NCBI RefSeq assembly: GCF_027257155.1 | Contig: NZ_JAPWDU010000007.1 | Location: 216,736 to 280,735 of the forward strand | DNA length: 64,000 bases | Source of the DNA: Cerasicoccus sp. TK19100 | Lineage (GTDB): Bacteria; Verrucomicrobiota; Verrucomicrobiia; Opitutales; Cerasicoccaceae | Reading direction: 5' to 3' | Shown here: piece by piece, positions 8,937-18,040 of the stretch | Layout of the letters: each line of letters begins with the position of its first letter | Numbering within the stretch: position 1 is the first letter of the stretch | Translations under genes and position numbers: made by a program | Notes under the pieces: model-generated | Seen by the model: only the letters and a program-made list of their open reading frames with translations | The model's database searches: none | What the model was told of the DNA's origin: nothing

Positions 8937-9716
8937 ATGGAAAACATGATTTTTATCGCTGGTCCTTGTGCGCTTGAGAGCTGGGATATTTGTGCCCCTG
9001 TTGCTGAACAAGTGAAGCGCTGGAAAGAGCAGTTCCCGGTGCTGAACGTTTTCTTCAAAGGTTCCTTTGATAAAGCAAACCGCACCTCATTGGATAGTAA
9101 CCGGGGCCCTGGCATTGAGGAGGGGTTGGCGATGTTGGCCCGTGTAAAACGAGAGTTTGGCTTGCCGGTTTTGACCGATTTTCACCTACCTTCCCAGGCA
9201 GCTATGGTCGGTGAAGTTTGTGACGTCTTGCAGGTGCCTGCATTCCTCTGTCGTCAAACGGATCTACTCGTCGCTGCTGCCGAAACCGGGCGAATTGTTA
9301 ACGTAAAGAAAGGTCAGTTTCTTTCACCGTTTGAGATGGAGTTTGTTGTTAACAAGCTGGAAGGCGCGAAAGCAAAAGAGATTTGGCTAACTGAGCGTGG
9401 TTCGACCTTCGGCTATCAAAACCTGGTAGCTGACATGCGGAATTTCAATATCATGGCGCAATGGGGGCATCCGACTATTTTTGACGCCACCCACAGTGTT
9501 CAAATCCCAGGTGGCGCTGGAGGCAAAAGTGGCGGCCAACGTGAGTTTGTTTTACCACTAGCAAGAGCCGCCTTGGCGGCAGGCGCGGGTGGCTTGTTTA
9601 TGGAAACGCATCCGAATCCGGATGCGGCTATCTCGGATGCCGCCAGCCAAATGCCACTAGATGTGATGGTCAAAGAATTGCCCAAGCTCGTGCAGCTTTG
9701 GGAAGCTTTGCATTAG
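8937..9716 (+). CDS. kdsA: 3-deoxy-D-manno-octulosonate 8-phosphate synthase
   Basis: Condenses arabinose-5-phosphate with phosphoenolpyruvate to Kdo-8-phosphate. The 259 residues show the TIM-barrel motifs [22 protein letters not shown] and [12 protein letters not shown]. Cys11 in AGPCALES is the residue that marks the metal-dependent class (Aquifex-like); the metal-independent E. coli enzyme has Asn there. The neighbouring kdsD makes its substrate. kdsC and kdsB are not in the window. Confidence 0.93.
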   Translation: MENMIFIAGPCALESWDICAPVAEQVKRWKEQFPVLNVFFKGSFDKANRTSLDSNRGPGIEEGLAMLARVKREFGLPVLTDFHLPSQAAMVGEVCDVLQVPAFLCRQTDLLVAAAETGRIVNVKKGQFLSPFEMEFVVNKLEGAKAKEIWLTERGSTFGYQNLVADMRNFNIMAQWGHPTIFDATHSVQIPGGAGGKSGGQREFVLPLARAALAAGAGGLFMETHPNPDAAISDAASQMPLDVMVKELPKLVQLWEALH

Positions 9717-9731
9717 AGAGTAAGCGAATTC

Positions 9732-10703
9732 GTGAGCTATTACGCGACAGCCCAACAAGTCTTTGGCGATGAGATTGCATCGCTTAATGCGGTGCTAGGT
9801 CAGCTTGCCGGAGATTTTGATCGTGTCATTGAACTGCTCCTTACCTTGCGCGGCAAAGTTGTTGTCACCGGCTTGGGAAAATCTGGTCTAGTGGGCGGGA
9901 AAATTGCCGCGACGCTGGCGAGCACTGGTACGCCTGCGATCTTCATGAATGCCGCCGAAGCGTTGCATGGAGACTTGGGGTATGTCTCCGAGGGGGATGC
10001 AGTGCTCATGCTGTCTAACAGTGGAAGCACGGTAGAACTGGTTAAGATGCTTCCAACCCTTGAGCGACTGAAAACACCGATCATTGGGATTTTTGGCAGG
10101 TTGGATACACCACTCGCGCGTCGCTGTCATACCGTTTTAAATGCGACAGTCGAAAAAGAGGCCTGCCCACTCAATTTAGCGCCAATGAGTAGCACTACTT
10201 GCGCGCTAGTGATTGGAGATGCGTTGGCCGCCGCCTTAATGAAGGCGCGTCAGTTTCAGCCGGATGATTTTGCCCTGCGTCACCCTGGTGGAGTACTGGG
10301 CGTTCGTTTGCTACTCAAAGTTCGTGACCTCATGCACACCGGAAGGGAGCTGCCTACCATTGCGCCAAATGCGGGCTTTCGTGAGGTGATCGCCGAGTCT
10401 ACACGGCCGAATCTGGGTGCCGCTTGCGTAGTCGATGACAACGGCATCTTATTGGGGATCGTGACTGATGGTGACGTGCGTCGCTCATTACTCAAGGAAT
10501 CGTTCTTGGAGTTCCGCGCGGACGAAATTATGACGCGTGACCCGGTTGCAATCCAAGTGGATGCCTCGATCAATGACGCGCTTGAGATTATGGAAGCGCG
10601 TAAGATTTACGTATTGCCGGTTGTCGATGGCCCCGAGCGTAAGTTGTTGGGGCTTCTGCGTATGCACGATATTTTTGCGGATTCAAACCAAGGGGTCCGA
10701 TAG
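9732..10703 (+). CDS. kdsD: D-arabinose 5-phosphate isomerase
   Basis: Interconverts ribulose-5-phosphate and arabinose-5-phosphate, feeding KdsA. An N-terminal SIS domain (VTGLGKSGLVGGKIAATLASTG, LSNSGSTVELV, LAPMSSTTC) is followed by two CBS domains (about residues 200-320), the standard KdsD/KpsF/GutQ architecture at 323 residues. It starts at GTG 9732, 15 bases after kdsA. Residues for telling a core-LPS from a capsule or glucitol paralogue are not obvious, but the operon context favours LPS. Confidence 0.92.
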   Translation: MSYYATAQQVFGDEIASLNAVLGQLAGDFDRVIELLLTLRGKVVVTGLGKSGLVGGKIAATLASTGTPAIFMNAAEALHGDLGYVSEGDAVLMLSNSGSTVELVKMLPTLERLKTPIIGIFGRLDTPLARRCHTVLNATVEKEACPLNLAPMSSTTCALVIGDALAAALMKARQFQPDDFALRHPGGVLGVRLLLKVRDLMHTGRELPTIAPNAGFREVIAESTRPNLGAACVVDDNGILLGIVTDGDVRRSLLKESFLEFRADEIMTRDPVAIQVDASINDALEIMEARKIYVLPVVDGPERKLLGLLRMHDIFADSNQGVR

Positions 10704-10727
10704 ATTCAGACTGTTCTGTAGTCAAAA

Positions 10728-12230
10728 ATGGCAGGCGCACTTACAGTAGAAGAATTTCGCAAAGGCGGGCACCTCCGCCGTTCATCACGCTCGCGCGTTA
10801 GTCGTGATGAATGGGTGATTTTGGGTGTCGCGGCTCCAGCTGTGATTATCTCACCGTTCTTACTCGGAGGTATGGTCTGGTGGAGTCAGGTGTCTATCGC
10901 ATGTATGCAGGCGCTAATCTTCTTGGTTGCACTCACCCCTTTTTCTGGCATCGCGGCATGGCGTCAACGATTGCTGAAGCTGGTCAAGTTGCCACCGTTC
11001 TGGCTGGGTGGATTGTTTGTCATCTACGTGCTGATACAGGCACTGAATCCGAGCATGAAGCAGGTTTATGTGGATGAAACGCGCTACTATATTGCAGACC
11101 TTAAGCCTGAGTACTACATAGATTGGCTACCGCAGAGCATACTAACCAATTTTTACACCATGAACGCCTGGCGCATGGTCATTTTCTGGGCTGGAGCATG
11201 GGCGTTCGTTTGCGGCCTCTGGATGGGGCTTAATAATCGAAAAGCGTGGCTAGCTCTCGGTTGGATGGCCTTGGGCACCGGTGCTGTCCTAAGCCTGGCT
11301 AGCATCGCGCATCACCTGTCCAGTAATGAGCACTTGTTTTGGCTGGAGCAGTTTAAGCGAAATGAAGGCGCTTTCGGTCCGTTTGTATACCGGAATCAAG
11401 CAGCGGCGTATCTTTATTTGTCTATGGGACTTGGCTTTGTACTATTCTTGTATCTGCTTCGCTCTGGCAAATTTCGTTCAGGCCTACCTATGCTCGCTAT
11501 AGCTTTCTCGTTGATATGCTTGCTGGGCGTTGCGTTGTGTCCCTCGCGGGGAGGGTGGCTGGGTGCATCGGGCGTGTTTGTACTATTTATAGTTCTGCTG
11601 CCATTTTCATTTAGATTTGAGAATGATTTATCTGTGGGATCACTAGTTGGTATCGTCGTAATCGCTATTGCTATGGTTTGTGGTAGTATATGGGTGGCGC
11701 GAGCTATGGATTTTAGCCAAATCGGCAGTAAGTGGAAGTCTCTCAGGTCTGGCGATGAAGTTTCGCTTGAAGCCCGTTTTATGCTTAGCAAGCTTACCTT
11801 GGACATGCATGAGGACCGGCCTTGGGTTGGCTGGGGAGCAGGGAGCTTTTCTTATAGATATCGATATTATGGATTGGCTTATCCGGATTTGTATTTCATC
11901 GGTGATCCATTGAAAAGCTACTATGGTAATCCTCGCTACATTAGCGATTATAAGCAGTCTCATAATGATGTTTTTCAGTTTTTGGCCGAGTATGGCATCG
12001 TTGGATGCTCATTTATGTTGCTGAATCTTGGCTATTTCATTGTTTATGTTTTATACAAATCTTTTTCCCCTGAATGGGTTTTAGCTTTATGCGTATGTGT
12101 ATTATTTATTTTGCACAACTTAGGTGATTTTTTGCTTCAGAATTCTATCCTTCAGATGTCATTCTTGATTTTGATCCTGCTGAGCCTTGCGTTCGCGCGA
12201 CGAGGCCACTTTACTTCTGTGGAGAGTTAG
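10728..12230 (+). CDS. O-antigen ligase/polymerase family membrane protein (WaaL/Wzy-like)
   Basis: Integral membrane protein of 500 residues with about 11-12 hydrophobic segments and a large periplasmic loop (residues 330-410). That loop carries the WGAGSFSYRYRYYG and KQSHNDVFQFLAEYGIVG motifs of the O-antigen ligase domain, including the conserved His of the catalytic loop. It would either attach undecaprenyl-linked O-chain to the lipid A core or polymerise a glycan. Following directly on the Kdo genes favours a ligase role, since a separate Wzy-like gene is present at 16694. Confidence 0.8.
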   Translation: MAGALTVEEFRKGGHLRRSSRSRVSRDEWVILGVAAPAVIISPFLLGGMVWWSQVSIACMQALIFLVALTPFSGIAAWRQRLLKLVKLPPFWLGGLFVIYVLIQALNPSMKQVYVDETRYYIADLKPEYYIDWLPQSILTNFYTMNAWRMVIFWAGAWAFVCGLWMGLNNRKAWLALGWMALGTGAVLSLASIAHHLSSNEHLFWLEQFKRNEGAFGPFVYRNQAAAYLYLSMGLGFVLFLYLLRSGKFRSGLPMLAIAFSLICLLGVALCPSRGGWLGASGVFVLFIVLLPFSFRFENDLSVGSLVGIVVIAIAMVCGSIWVARAMDFSQIGSKWKSLRSGDEVSLEARFMLSKLTLDMHEDRPWVGWGAGSFSYRYRYYGLAYPDLYFIGDPLKSYYGNPRYISDYKQSHNDVFQFLAEYGIVGCSFMLLNLGYFIVYVLYKSFSPEWVLALCVCVLFILHNLGDFLLQNSILQMSFLILILLSLAFARRGHFTSVES

Positions 12231-12365
12231 CCTTGTTAGCAGGCGTTATTTCAACTACTAATACGTTACTATAAGCCTTTGAAGCATATACTTGATCTCA
12301 ATAGCTAGTCGTTGATATGTTAATTCAGTCTTTAATCACAAAGATTTCCGATAGTTTACATAGTT

Positions 12366-12379
12366 TCTACTTAAGTAGA
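12366..12379. promoter_or_regulatory. Perfect 14-bp palindrome in the intergenic region before the sulfotransferase
   Basis: TCTACTTAAGTAGA is self-complementary and sits 29 bases upstream of the AT-rich gene start at 12409. The 178-base gap (12231-12408) is the longest in the 10.7-24 kb gene run and is the likeliest internal promoter or control site. Confidence 0.3.
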
Positions 12380-12408
12380 TAGTCTGAGTAATTATAGGGA
12401 GATGAATA

Positions 12409-13380
12409 TTGGATATGATTAGTTCTCTCGCGCCGAAGCTCAAGTTTTATGCAGCAAGAGGAATTCTGTCGTGCTCGTTACGCAAGGAGGAGTTGAATGA
12501 GCCGCAGCTGTTGTTTATCGTTGGTACAGGGCGATCTGGGACTAACCTATGCAAGGCTTTGCTGGATGTCAGGCCAGATATTTGTATAGGCACTGAAACT
12601 CATTTTATTCCAAAATTGATTGCAACTCAAACATCTAACGAATTTGAGTTAGGCAGATTTATTGATGTTCTAATGAATCACTGGGATTCGGATGGCTCTT
12701 ATCGCTGGTTTGAGCATCATGTGTTAAGAGCGGGTAGGCAGCCGAAAAAGTTTCGAAGTGATTTTGAACGCTTTTGTTTTAAAAACGATTTTCTGAGCGT
12801 AGGTGAGTGTATCTATGCTTTCTACATTTACTGCTATGGAAAGCACTGGAGTTTTATTGGCGATAAGACACCGCAGTATGGTATGCATATGGCCGATATT
12901 CATCGCATATTGCCTAAAGCGAAGTTCCTCCATTTGGTGCGCGATGGCCGTTATTGCGCTACTTCGATTCAGAAGCATGGAGGGTTTATTAAGATGATCA
13001 ATGGAGGCTATCCTGAAAAGACGATGGAGTATGCTTATGACAACCAACAATCCAAGTATCCAACTGAGCCTCTTACTTTGTCGCAATGTATTGGATTCTG
13101 GCAGCATGTGGTCTTAAGGATTGAAGAGCAGGCAGCGCTAATTCCCAAAGAGAATTATTTACGGGTGCGTTACGAGGATTTGCAAATGGACTCAAGTCGT
13201 GAGTTAACTCGTATTGGTGCCTTTCTTCAGCTCTCAAAAAGTGAATTGTGGACACGTGTCGGACCGTGGATTCTTGATAGGGGCCTTCGGCGTAAGCAAG
13301 AAAAACGACTTGAGAATAAAGATTTTGATGAGCTTACAGAGGCGGGCTCAAAGGCTCTGAAACTGCTGAATTATATCTGA
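12409..13380 (+). CDS. Sulfotransferase family protein
   Basis: Probably transfers sulfate from PAPS to a sugar hydroxyl of the surface glycan. Residues 36-48 (FIVGTGRSGTNLC) form the 5'-phosphosulfate P-loop, and LVRDGRYCATS near residue 180 matches the 3'-phosphate motif with Arg and Ser. Length 323. TTG 12409 lies 7 bases after AGGGAG (12396-12401), a better-spaced ribosome site than for ATG 12415, so I chose TTG. A second, shorter sulfotransferase is at 21154. Codon use is AT-rich, like its downstream neighbours. Confidence 0.82.
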   Translation: MDMISSLAPKLKFYAARGILSCSLRKEELNEPQLLFIVGTGRSGTNLCKALLDVRPDICIGTETHFIPKLIATQTSNEFELGRFIDVLMNHWDSDGSYRWFEHHVLRAGRQPKKFRSDFERFCFKNDFLSVGECIYAFYIYCYGKHWSFIGDKTPQYGMHMADIHRILPKAKFLHLVRDGRYCATSIQKHGGFIKMINGGYPEKTMEYAYDNQQSKYPTEPLTLSQCIGFWQHVVLRIEEQAALIPKENYLRVRYEDLQMDSSRELTRIGAFLQLSKSELWTRVGPWILDRGLRRKQEKRLENKDFDELTEAGSKALKLLNYI

Positions 13381-13395
13381 TCTTGCTCTCATCCC

Positions 13396-14487
13396 ATGAA
13401 GATTATTGATTCATCGTATCGCGCTGGTTTCCAAGAAGATGTTTTGGATGGAGTACGAGGATTGGCAGTCTTGATTGTGTTAATGAGTCATGCGGCTAAC
13501 AAGGGCATTTTGTGGGGGCCGGTAAATGAGTTATTTGGGGGGGGCTCAGGTCAATATGGAGTCTATTTGTTTTTTACACTTAGTTCATTTTTGCTGGTTC
13601 GCTCACTGTTGAGGAAAAATAATCAAGATTTAAAGAATAGGAAAATTTGGTTGGAGTATTTCTTTCGAAGATTGCTTCGGATATACCCTTTGTATGTCGT
13701 GGTGTTGTTGTTTGTATGCTTTTCCACTCTGATGGATTGGAAGTTGTTTTACTGTTTTGGTTTAGGTGACTTCGGCGAGCATCTGATGTTGGGGGGGGGG
13801 ATAGGTCATTTCTGGACTATTGTCGCTGAAGTTAGATTTTACTTCATCATCCCTGTGTTTGTATGCTTGTTTGTGTTTTTATTTAAAAGAAAAACGGTCC
13901 TGTTTATTTTGTTTTCCGTTCTCTTTCTTCAAATTGTATTAGTCTTAAACCTGTTTGTATTTGATGATTCTCCGCGCTACTCGCTGATTCGCAATATTAT
14001 GGTTTTTTATTATGGCGCGTTGGTTGGTGTTTGTTATGAGGGAAATGTTTTGGGGCGAGTCTTTGAAGTTCTTGGTCCTTTCATGGACTTGATCGCTTTG
14101 CTATTAATTATCTCTTGTTTTCTGTTGATGCCGGGTGTTTTAAATGTAATTAGTGGCTATTTTGGTTTACCGCATATCCCCATTCTTAGTGAGCCAATGC
14201 TCAACTTCTGGGGCTTATGGGGCGGGTCTGTTATTTGGACTTCAATGATGTGTCAAGGTTTTATGAGGCGTTTCTTGAATCTTTGGTTTATTCGATTATT
14301 GGGTTTTATCAGTTTTAGCTGTTACTTGTGGCATTGGTTCATTCTGGAGTTCGTTGCTAAATTGAATACTGTAAATTCGGTTAAGCTTTTTATCTTTATC
14401 ACTATGACTCTTGCGGTTAGTACGCTTTCGTACGTGGTTATTGAAAAGCCGTTAGCCAAAATTCGTATCTATTCACGTCCTCAATAA
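13396..14487 (+). CDS. Acyltransferase 3 family membrane protein with poly-G tracts
   Basis: Ten or so membrane segments and the N-terminal DGVRGLAVLIVLMSHAAN motif (Arg and His of the OafA/NodX acyltransferase 3 family) mark an inner-membrane O-acyltransferase, likely O-acetylating a sugar of the glycan. The length of 363 residues fits the family without a C-terminal SGNH domain. Two long G runs lie inside the gene: G8 at 13537-13544 and G10 at 13791-13800 (coding Gly-Gly-Gly). A one-base slip in either would truncate the protein, so phase-variable expression is possible. In the given sequence the frame is intact. Confidence 0.85.
   Translation: MKIIDSSYRAGFQEDVLDGVRGLAVLIVLMSHAANKGILWGPVNELFGGGSGQYGVYLFFTLSSFLLVRSLLRKNNQDLKNRKIWLEYFFRRLLRIYPLYVVVLLFVCFSTLMDWKLFYCFGLGDFGEHLMLGGGIGHFWTIVAEVRFYFIIPVFVCLFVFLFKRKTVLFILFSVLFLQIVLVLNLFVFDDSPRYSLIRNIMVFYYGALVGVCYEGNVLGRVFEVLGPFMDLIALLLIISCFLLMPGVLNVISGYFGLPHIPILSEPMLNFWGLWGGSVIWTSMMCQGFMRRFLNLWFIRLLGFISFSCYLWHWFILEFVAKLNTVNSVKLFIFITMTLAVSTLSYVVIEKPLAKIRIYSRPQ
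13791..13800 (+). repeat. Homopolymeric G10 tract inside the acyltransferase gene
   Basis: Ten consecutive G, preceded by ATGTT and followed by ATAGG, roughly one third into the reading frame. A G8 run in the same gene at 13537-13544 is a second candidate. Such runs are classical slipped-strand mispairing sites. Confidence 0.9.
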
Positions 14488-14488
14488 T

Positions 14489-15406
14489 ATGGAATTTTCT
14501 CAATCAATGGCTCCGATTGCCTTGTTTGGTTATAATCGACCTATTCATTTTGAAGAAACGCTTGAGGCATTGTCGAAAAATGTAGGTGCTTCTGAATCGG
14601 ATTTGCATATCTTTTGCGATGGTAGCAAGGGTGAGGGGGATCGCGAGGCCGTTCGCCAAGTGCGTGAGATTGCTCAAGCAGCACGTGGGTTTAATTGTGT
14701 GAACGTAATGCTATGCGAAAAAAATTATGGTTTGCGGGATAATATTGTTAAGGGGGTTACTGAATTAGTTAATGACTATGGAAAAATAATTGTTGTAGAG
14801 GATGATATAGTAACATCGCCAGAGTTTCTGGTCTACCATAACCGCGCTTTAGCTCACTATTCTGAATGTGAATCTGTTATGCATGTTTCAGCTTATATGC
14901 CTAGCCTAATGCATAAAGATAAACTTCCGGATACAGCGCTTTTAAGGTTTATGTCATGTTGGGGGTGGTCGACTTGGCAACGTGCATGGAGTAAATTCCG
15001 TCTTGATTCGGACTATTTTATAGATCGCTTTAATGATGATGATATTCGCTATTTGAACCTTGATGGCGCATTTCCCTTTTGGAATCAATTAGTTAATAAT
15101 CATCGAAATTTATCAAGAACGTGGGCAATTTTTTGGTATGCTAGTATTGTTGAGAACAATGGATTGTCATTGCATGTTAGGGACTCGCTTTGCAAAAATA
15201 TCGGTGTTGATGGCAGTGGGACAAATTCGCATTGTTCTAGCCAGTTTGAGGTTAATTATGCCATGAAGGCCCCGGTGACCTTTCCGACGAGCATTGTTGA
15301 GGATGTAGTTATGTTAGATGCGCTTAAGGAAGCTTATAGAACCCTTAAGCCAAGTCTCTTTAAGCGACTGGCCAATAGATTTATTAAATATATTACATCG
15401 TCGTGA
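14489..15406 (+). CDS. Glycosyltransferase, GT-A fold
   Basis: The N-terminus PIALFGYNRPIHFEETLEAL and the CDGSKGEGD strand are nucleotide-sugar binding motifs of GT-A enzymes. VVEDDIV near residue 108 is the metal-binding DXD-type motif, and FMSCWGWSTWQRAW is a signature of a glycosyltransferase subgroup often found in O-antigen loci. Cytoplasmic, 305 residues, no membrane segment. The donor and acceptor cannot be deduced. It begins 1 base after the acyltransferase stop and its TGA overlaps the next GTG start. Confidence 0.8.
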   Translation: MEFSQSMAPIALFGYNRPIHFEETLEALSKNVGASESDLHIFCDGSKGEGDREAVRQVREIAQAARGFNCVNVMLCEKNYGLRDNIVKGVTELVNDYGKIIVVEDDIVTSPEFLVYHNRALAHYSECESVMHVSAYMPSLMHKDKLPDTALLRFMSCWGWSTWQRAWSKFRLDSDYFIDRFNDDDIRYLNLDGAFPFWNQLVNNHRNLSRTWAIFWYASIVENNGLSLHVRDSLCKNIGVDGSGTNSHCSSQFEVNYAMKAPVTFPTSIVEDVVMLDALKEAYRTLKPSLFKRLANRFIKYITSS

Positions 15407-16719
15407 TAAGGCGACAGGTTGAGTCGATTAAAGCTCTTGGTCGGAGATCGAAAAGGCTGTTTGCCTATTCTACGGGCACGATTGCTTCACAAACTCTGCC
15501 GCTGTTGTTGTCGCCTTTGTTGGCTAGACTCTATTCACCTAGTGATTTCGGTCTTCTTGCCATGCTCTCCGCGCCATTGGCGGTTTTGACAATACTGTCA
15601 AATTTTCGCTATCAAATGACAGTGCCATTGCCGGTTGTAGCTGCGCATGCGCGACGAATGGTGGACGTGTGTCTATGGTTGAATTTTACATCTAGTGTTC
15701 TGGTTCTCTTTGTTGTCTCGATTTTTGGGGAGAGTATCTGCGAATTGACAGGCACTCCGAGTTTGAAGATCTGGTTGTTATTTGTTCCTCTCATGATGTT
15801 GACTGGTGGTAGTGCGGCTGTTTATCAAATTTGGGCGTTACGAAATGATCACTACTTTGGTTGCGGCATGAGTAAATTTTTTGGAGCGCTGATGACGGGT
15901 ACTGTTGGTGTAGCTGGCGGGCTAGTGGGGGGTGGATTTATCACCTTGCTGTATGGAAGAATGGCTGGACCGGTGTTTGCGCTTGCTCTACTTTTTAGAT
16001 ATGGACGCAAAGTATTGGTTCAGTATAGTCCTCGCCATTATTTTATGCGAATGCGAGTATTGCTAAGGCGATATCGCGATTTTCCGACCAAGGGACTGTT
16101 GCCGATTGTGCTTAACACGCTCGCTGCATCATTGCCGGTGCTAGTGATAGCCACCTTCTATGGTGCTATGGAGCTTGGTTGGTATTATATGGCTAGTCGT
16201 GTGCTTCTCGTGCCCGTGCAAATGCTGGGCGATAGTCTTAAACAGGTCTTGTATCAATCAGCAGCAAACCGCTCAAGAGAGAGGTTGCCAGTCCGCCCAC
16301 TATTTATGAGAGTTATGCTTGCTCTGGGGGCTATGATGGTGCCTGTATCATTATTTGTTGCTTTATGTGGTCCCGCGGTTTTTGCGTTTTTCTTGGGAGA
16401 GGATTGGCGTGTTGCAGGTGGATTTTCTGCAATCTTGGCTATCGCTATTCCTTTTAAAATGACAGGTTCCTGTCTTGGATGTCTTTTTCTTGTTAATCGA
16501 AGAATTGGAACACAATCAGTGTGGCAATACGCATACTTTTTAATCAGCATGATCGGTGTTGTATATCTGGCCTGCAGTTATGGAATTGAGGGATTTCTAT
16601 GGGGGACAGTGGTTATCGATGTCATCATGTATAGTGTTTATATCGGTGTGAATTACTATACATGCCGATCATCGGATCATCAACGGCTTATTTATGGAAG
16701 AACCTCTGAGTTTTTATAA
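15403..16719 (+). CDS. wzx: Polysaccharide flippase (Wzx/MATE-like)
   Basis: A 438-residue protein with about 12 hydrophobic segments. The N-terminus (AYSTGTIASQTLPLLLSPLLARLYSPSDFGLLAML) is characteristic of polysaccharide-transport proteins that flip undecaprenyl-linked repeat units to the periplasm. It starts with GTG overlapping the preceding TGA by three bases and overlaps the polymerase gene by 26 bases. Paired with the Wzy-like protein next to it, this indicates a Wzx/Wzy-dependent pathway. Confidence 0.87.
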   Translation: MIRRQVESIKALGRRSKRLFAYSTGTIASQTLPLLLSPLLARLYSPSDFGLLAMLSAPLAVLTILSNFRYQMTVPLPVVAAHARRMVDVCLWLNFTSSVLVLFVVSIFGESICELTGTPSLKIWLLFVPLMMLTGGSAAVYQIWALRNDHYFGCGMSKFFGALMTGTVGVAGGLVGGGFITLLYGRMAGPVFALALLFRYGRKVLVQYSPRHYFMRMRVLLRRYRDFPTKGLLPIVLNTLAASLPVLVIATFYGAMELGWYYMASRVLLVPVQMLGDSLKQVLYQSAANRSRERLPVRPLFMRVMLALGAMMVPVSLFVALCGPAVFAFFLGEDWRVAGGFSAILAIAIPFKMTGSCLGCLFLVNRRIGTQSVWQYAYFLISMIGVVYLACSYGIEGFLWGTVVIDVIMYSVYIGVNYYTCRSSDHQRLIYGRTSEFL

Positions 16720-18040
16720 GGTTATTGCGGTTTTGGTTGTTCTCGGCACCATTTGCATAGGAATGTGCATTCGCGATATTATACGTTACCAATTGCGTAC
16801 AATTGCTGGGCCAATGATTGCTCTTTTTGCATCTGTCCACATTTACGGATATCTCATATATCCTCGTGCTGCTAAGATGCCAATTAATGAGTATCGTTTC
16901 GATTGGGAAATTTATGTTCAGATGGGGTGGGCCCTTGCGTTAATACTTTGTCTGTTGATTGGCCTAATGTTACTTAAAAAGCTATTGATGCCGAAGGATC
17001 TTCGATTTCTTATGACGTCTAGGGAAATTGCCCCTCGTCCTCAATTATACCAGTTGGGTTTCTTTGTAACAATCGTCTACACGCTATTCTTCCTAATTAG
17101 AAAGCGCAGTGCAATTGGTGAACTGCTAACGATTATCCGTTCTGGCGATTATATGTGGTATTACGAGGTTCGTGTGCAAAATATTTTTGATCATGCTCAG
17201 AGCAATCCCATCTTAAACAATCTTGACTCGCTGATTGTTGGTAATTTGTTGATGTTTCTCGTTGGGGTTTTGTATTATATAGGTTTCAAATATAGAAAGT
17301 TTTTCCCTTATTATCATCTTTTACTAGCTTTTGCGCTGCTAACGACGCTCATACGCTTTCAGAAATCGCCAATTCTTCAGTTAATGCTATTGATCTGTTT
17401 GGCATATTTTTTCGGACGACAGTTTTCAATCCGCCGTGGGTTTCGTTTTATCAAACCCATTCTGCTAACTGGAGTTTTCTTAATTGCTGTGGTTGCTGTT
17501 TATGTTGTTCTCGGTTTTTCGGGGAACATTGTTGGCGAACTGCACAACCGGCTATTTCTTTCGTCGACTTTAACTTCTTATGCACATTTTTGGACTTTTC
17601 CTACGCATAATGGTTTTTTGTATTATGGCGGTTCTCGTTTGTTTAACTTAGTATTGGGTTTTGGACAAACTCCCGACCTGTCTCTGGGCTTGGCCACACC
17701 GCCGCTTGTTAGTTCATATCTATATATGGGTAGTATGTTCAACTTGAATACTAGCATTTTAGGGACGGCGTGGGCGCAAAATGGATATGCTGGTATTTTT
17801 ATAGAAACAATGCTTTTTTTCGGGTGCTTTGTTTTCTGGGATATTGTTTTTGCAAGAAAATTGAAACGATACCCCTACGAGCCAGTTGTTATTTTCTTTT
17901 TAATGCAATTTTTGGTAGTGTTGAATAACGGAGCGCTTTCCTTGATTGGTAAAGGTTTTATTGTAATACCTGTTTTATACCTAATTCTGTTTAGGCCTTT
18001 CAGTGGCGGTTATGGTGGGGGGAGGCCCCCGATGTCATGA
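16694..18040 (+). CDS. wzy: Oligosaccharide repeat unit polymerase (Wzy-like)
   Basis: Very hydrophobic 448-residue protein with about 12 predicted membrane helices and a periplasmic loop (residues 125-180, with RSGDYMWYYEVRVQN). It looks like the O-antigen polymerase families in topology; sequence conservation in these is low, so the call rests on topology and on its place directly after Wzx. It would polymerise flipped repeat units in the periplasm. Its stop overlaps the next glycosyltransferase start (ATGA). Confidence 0.72.
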   Translation: MEEPLSFYKVIAVLVVLGTICIGMCIRDIIRYQLRTIAGPMIALFASVHIYGYLIYPRAAKMPINEYRFDWEIYVQMGWALALILCLLIGLMLLKKLLMPKDLRFLMTSREIAPRPQLYQLGFFVTIVYTLFFLIRKRSAIGELLTIIRSGDYMWYYEVRVQNIFDHAQSNPILNNLDSLIVGNLLMFLVGVLYYIGFKYRKFFPYYHLLLAFALLTTLIRFQKSPILQLMLLICLAYFFGRQFSIRRGFRFIKPILLTGVFLIAVVAVYVVLGFSGNIVGELHNRLFLSSTLTSYAHFWTFPTHNGFLYYGGSRLFNLVLGFGQTPDLSLGLATPPLVSSYLYMGSMFNLNTSILGTAWAQNGYAGIFIETMLFFGCFVFWDIVFARKLKRYPYEPVVIFFLMQFLVVLNNGALSLIGKGFIVIPVLYLILFRPFSGGYGGGRPPMS

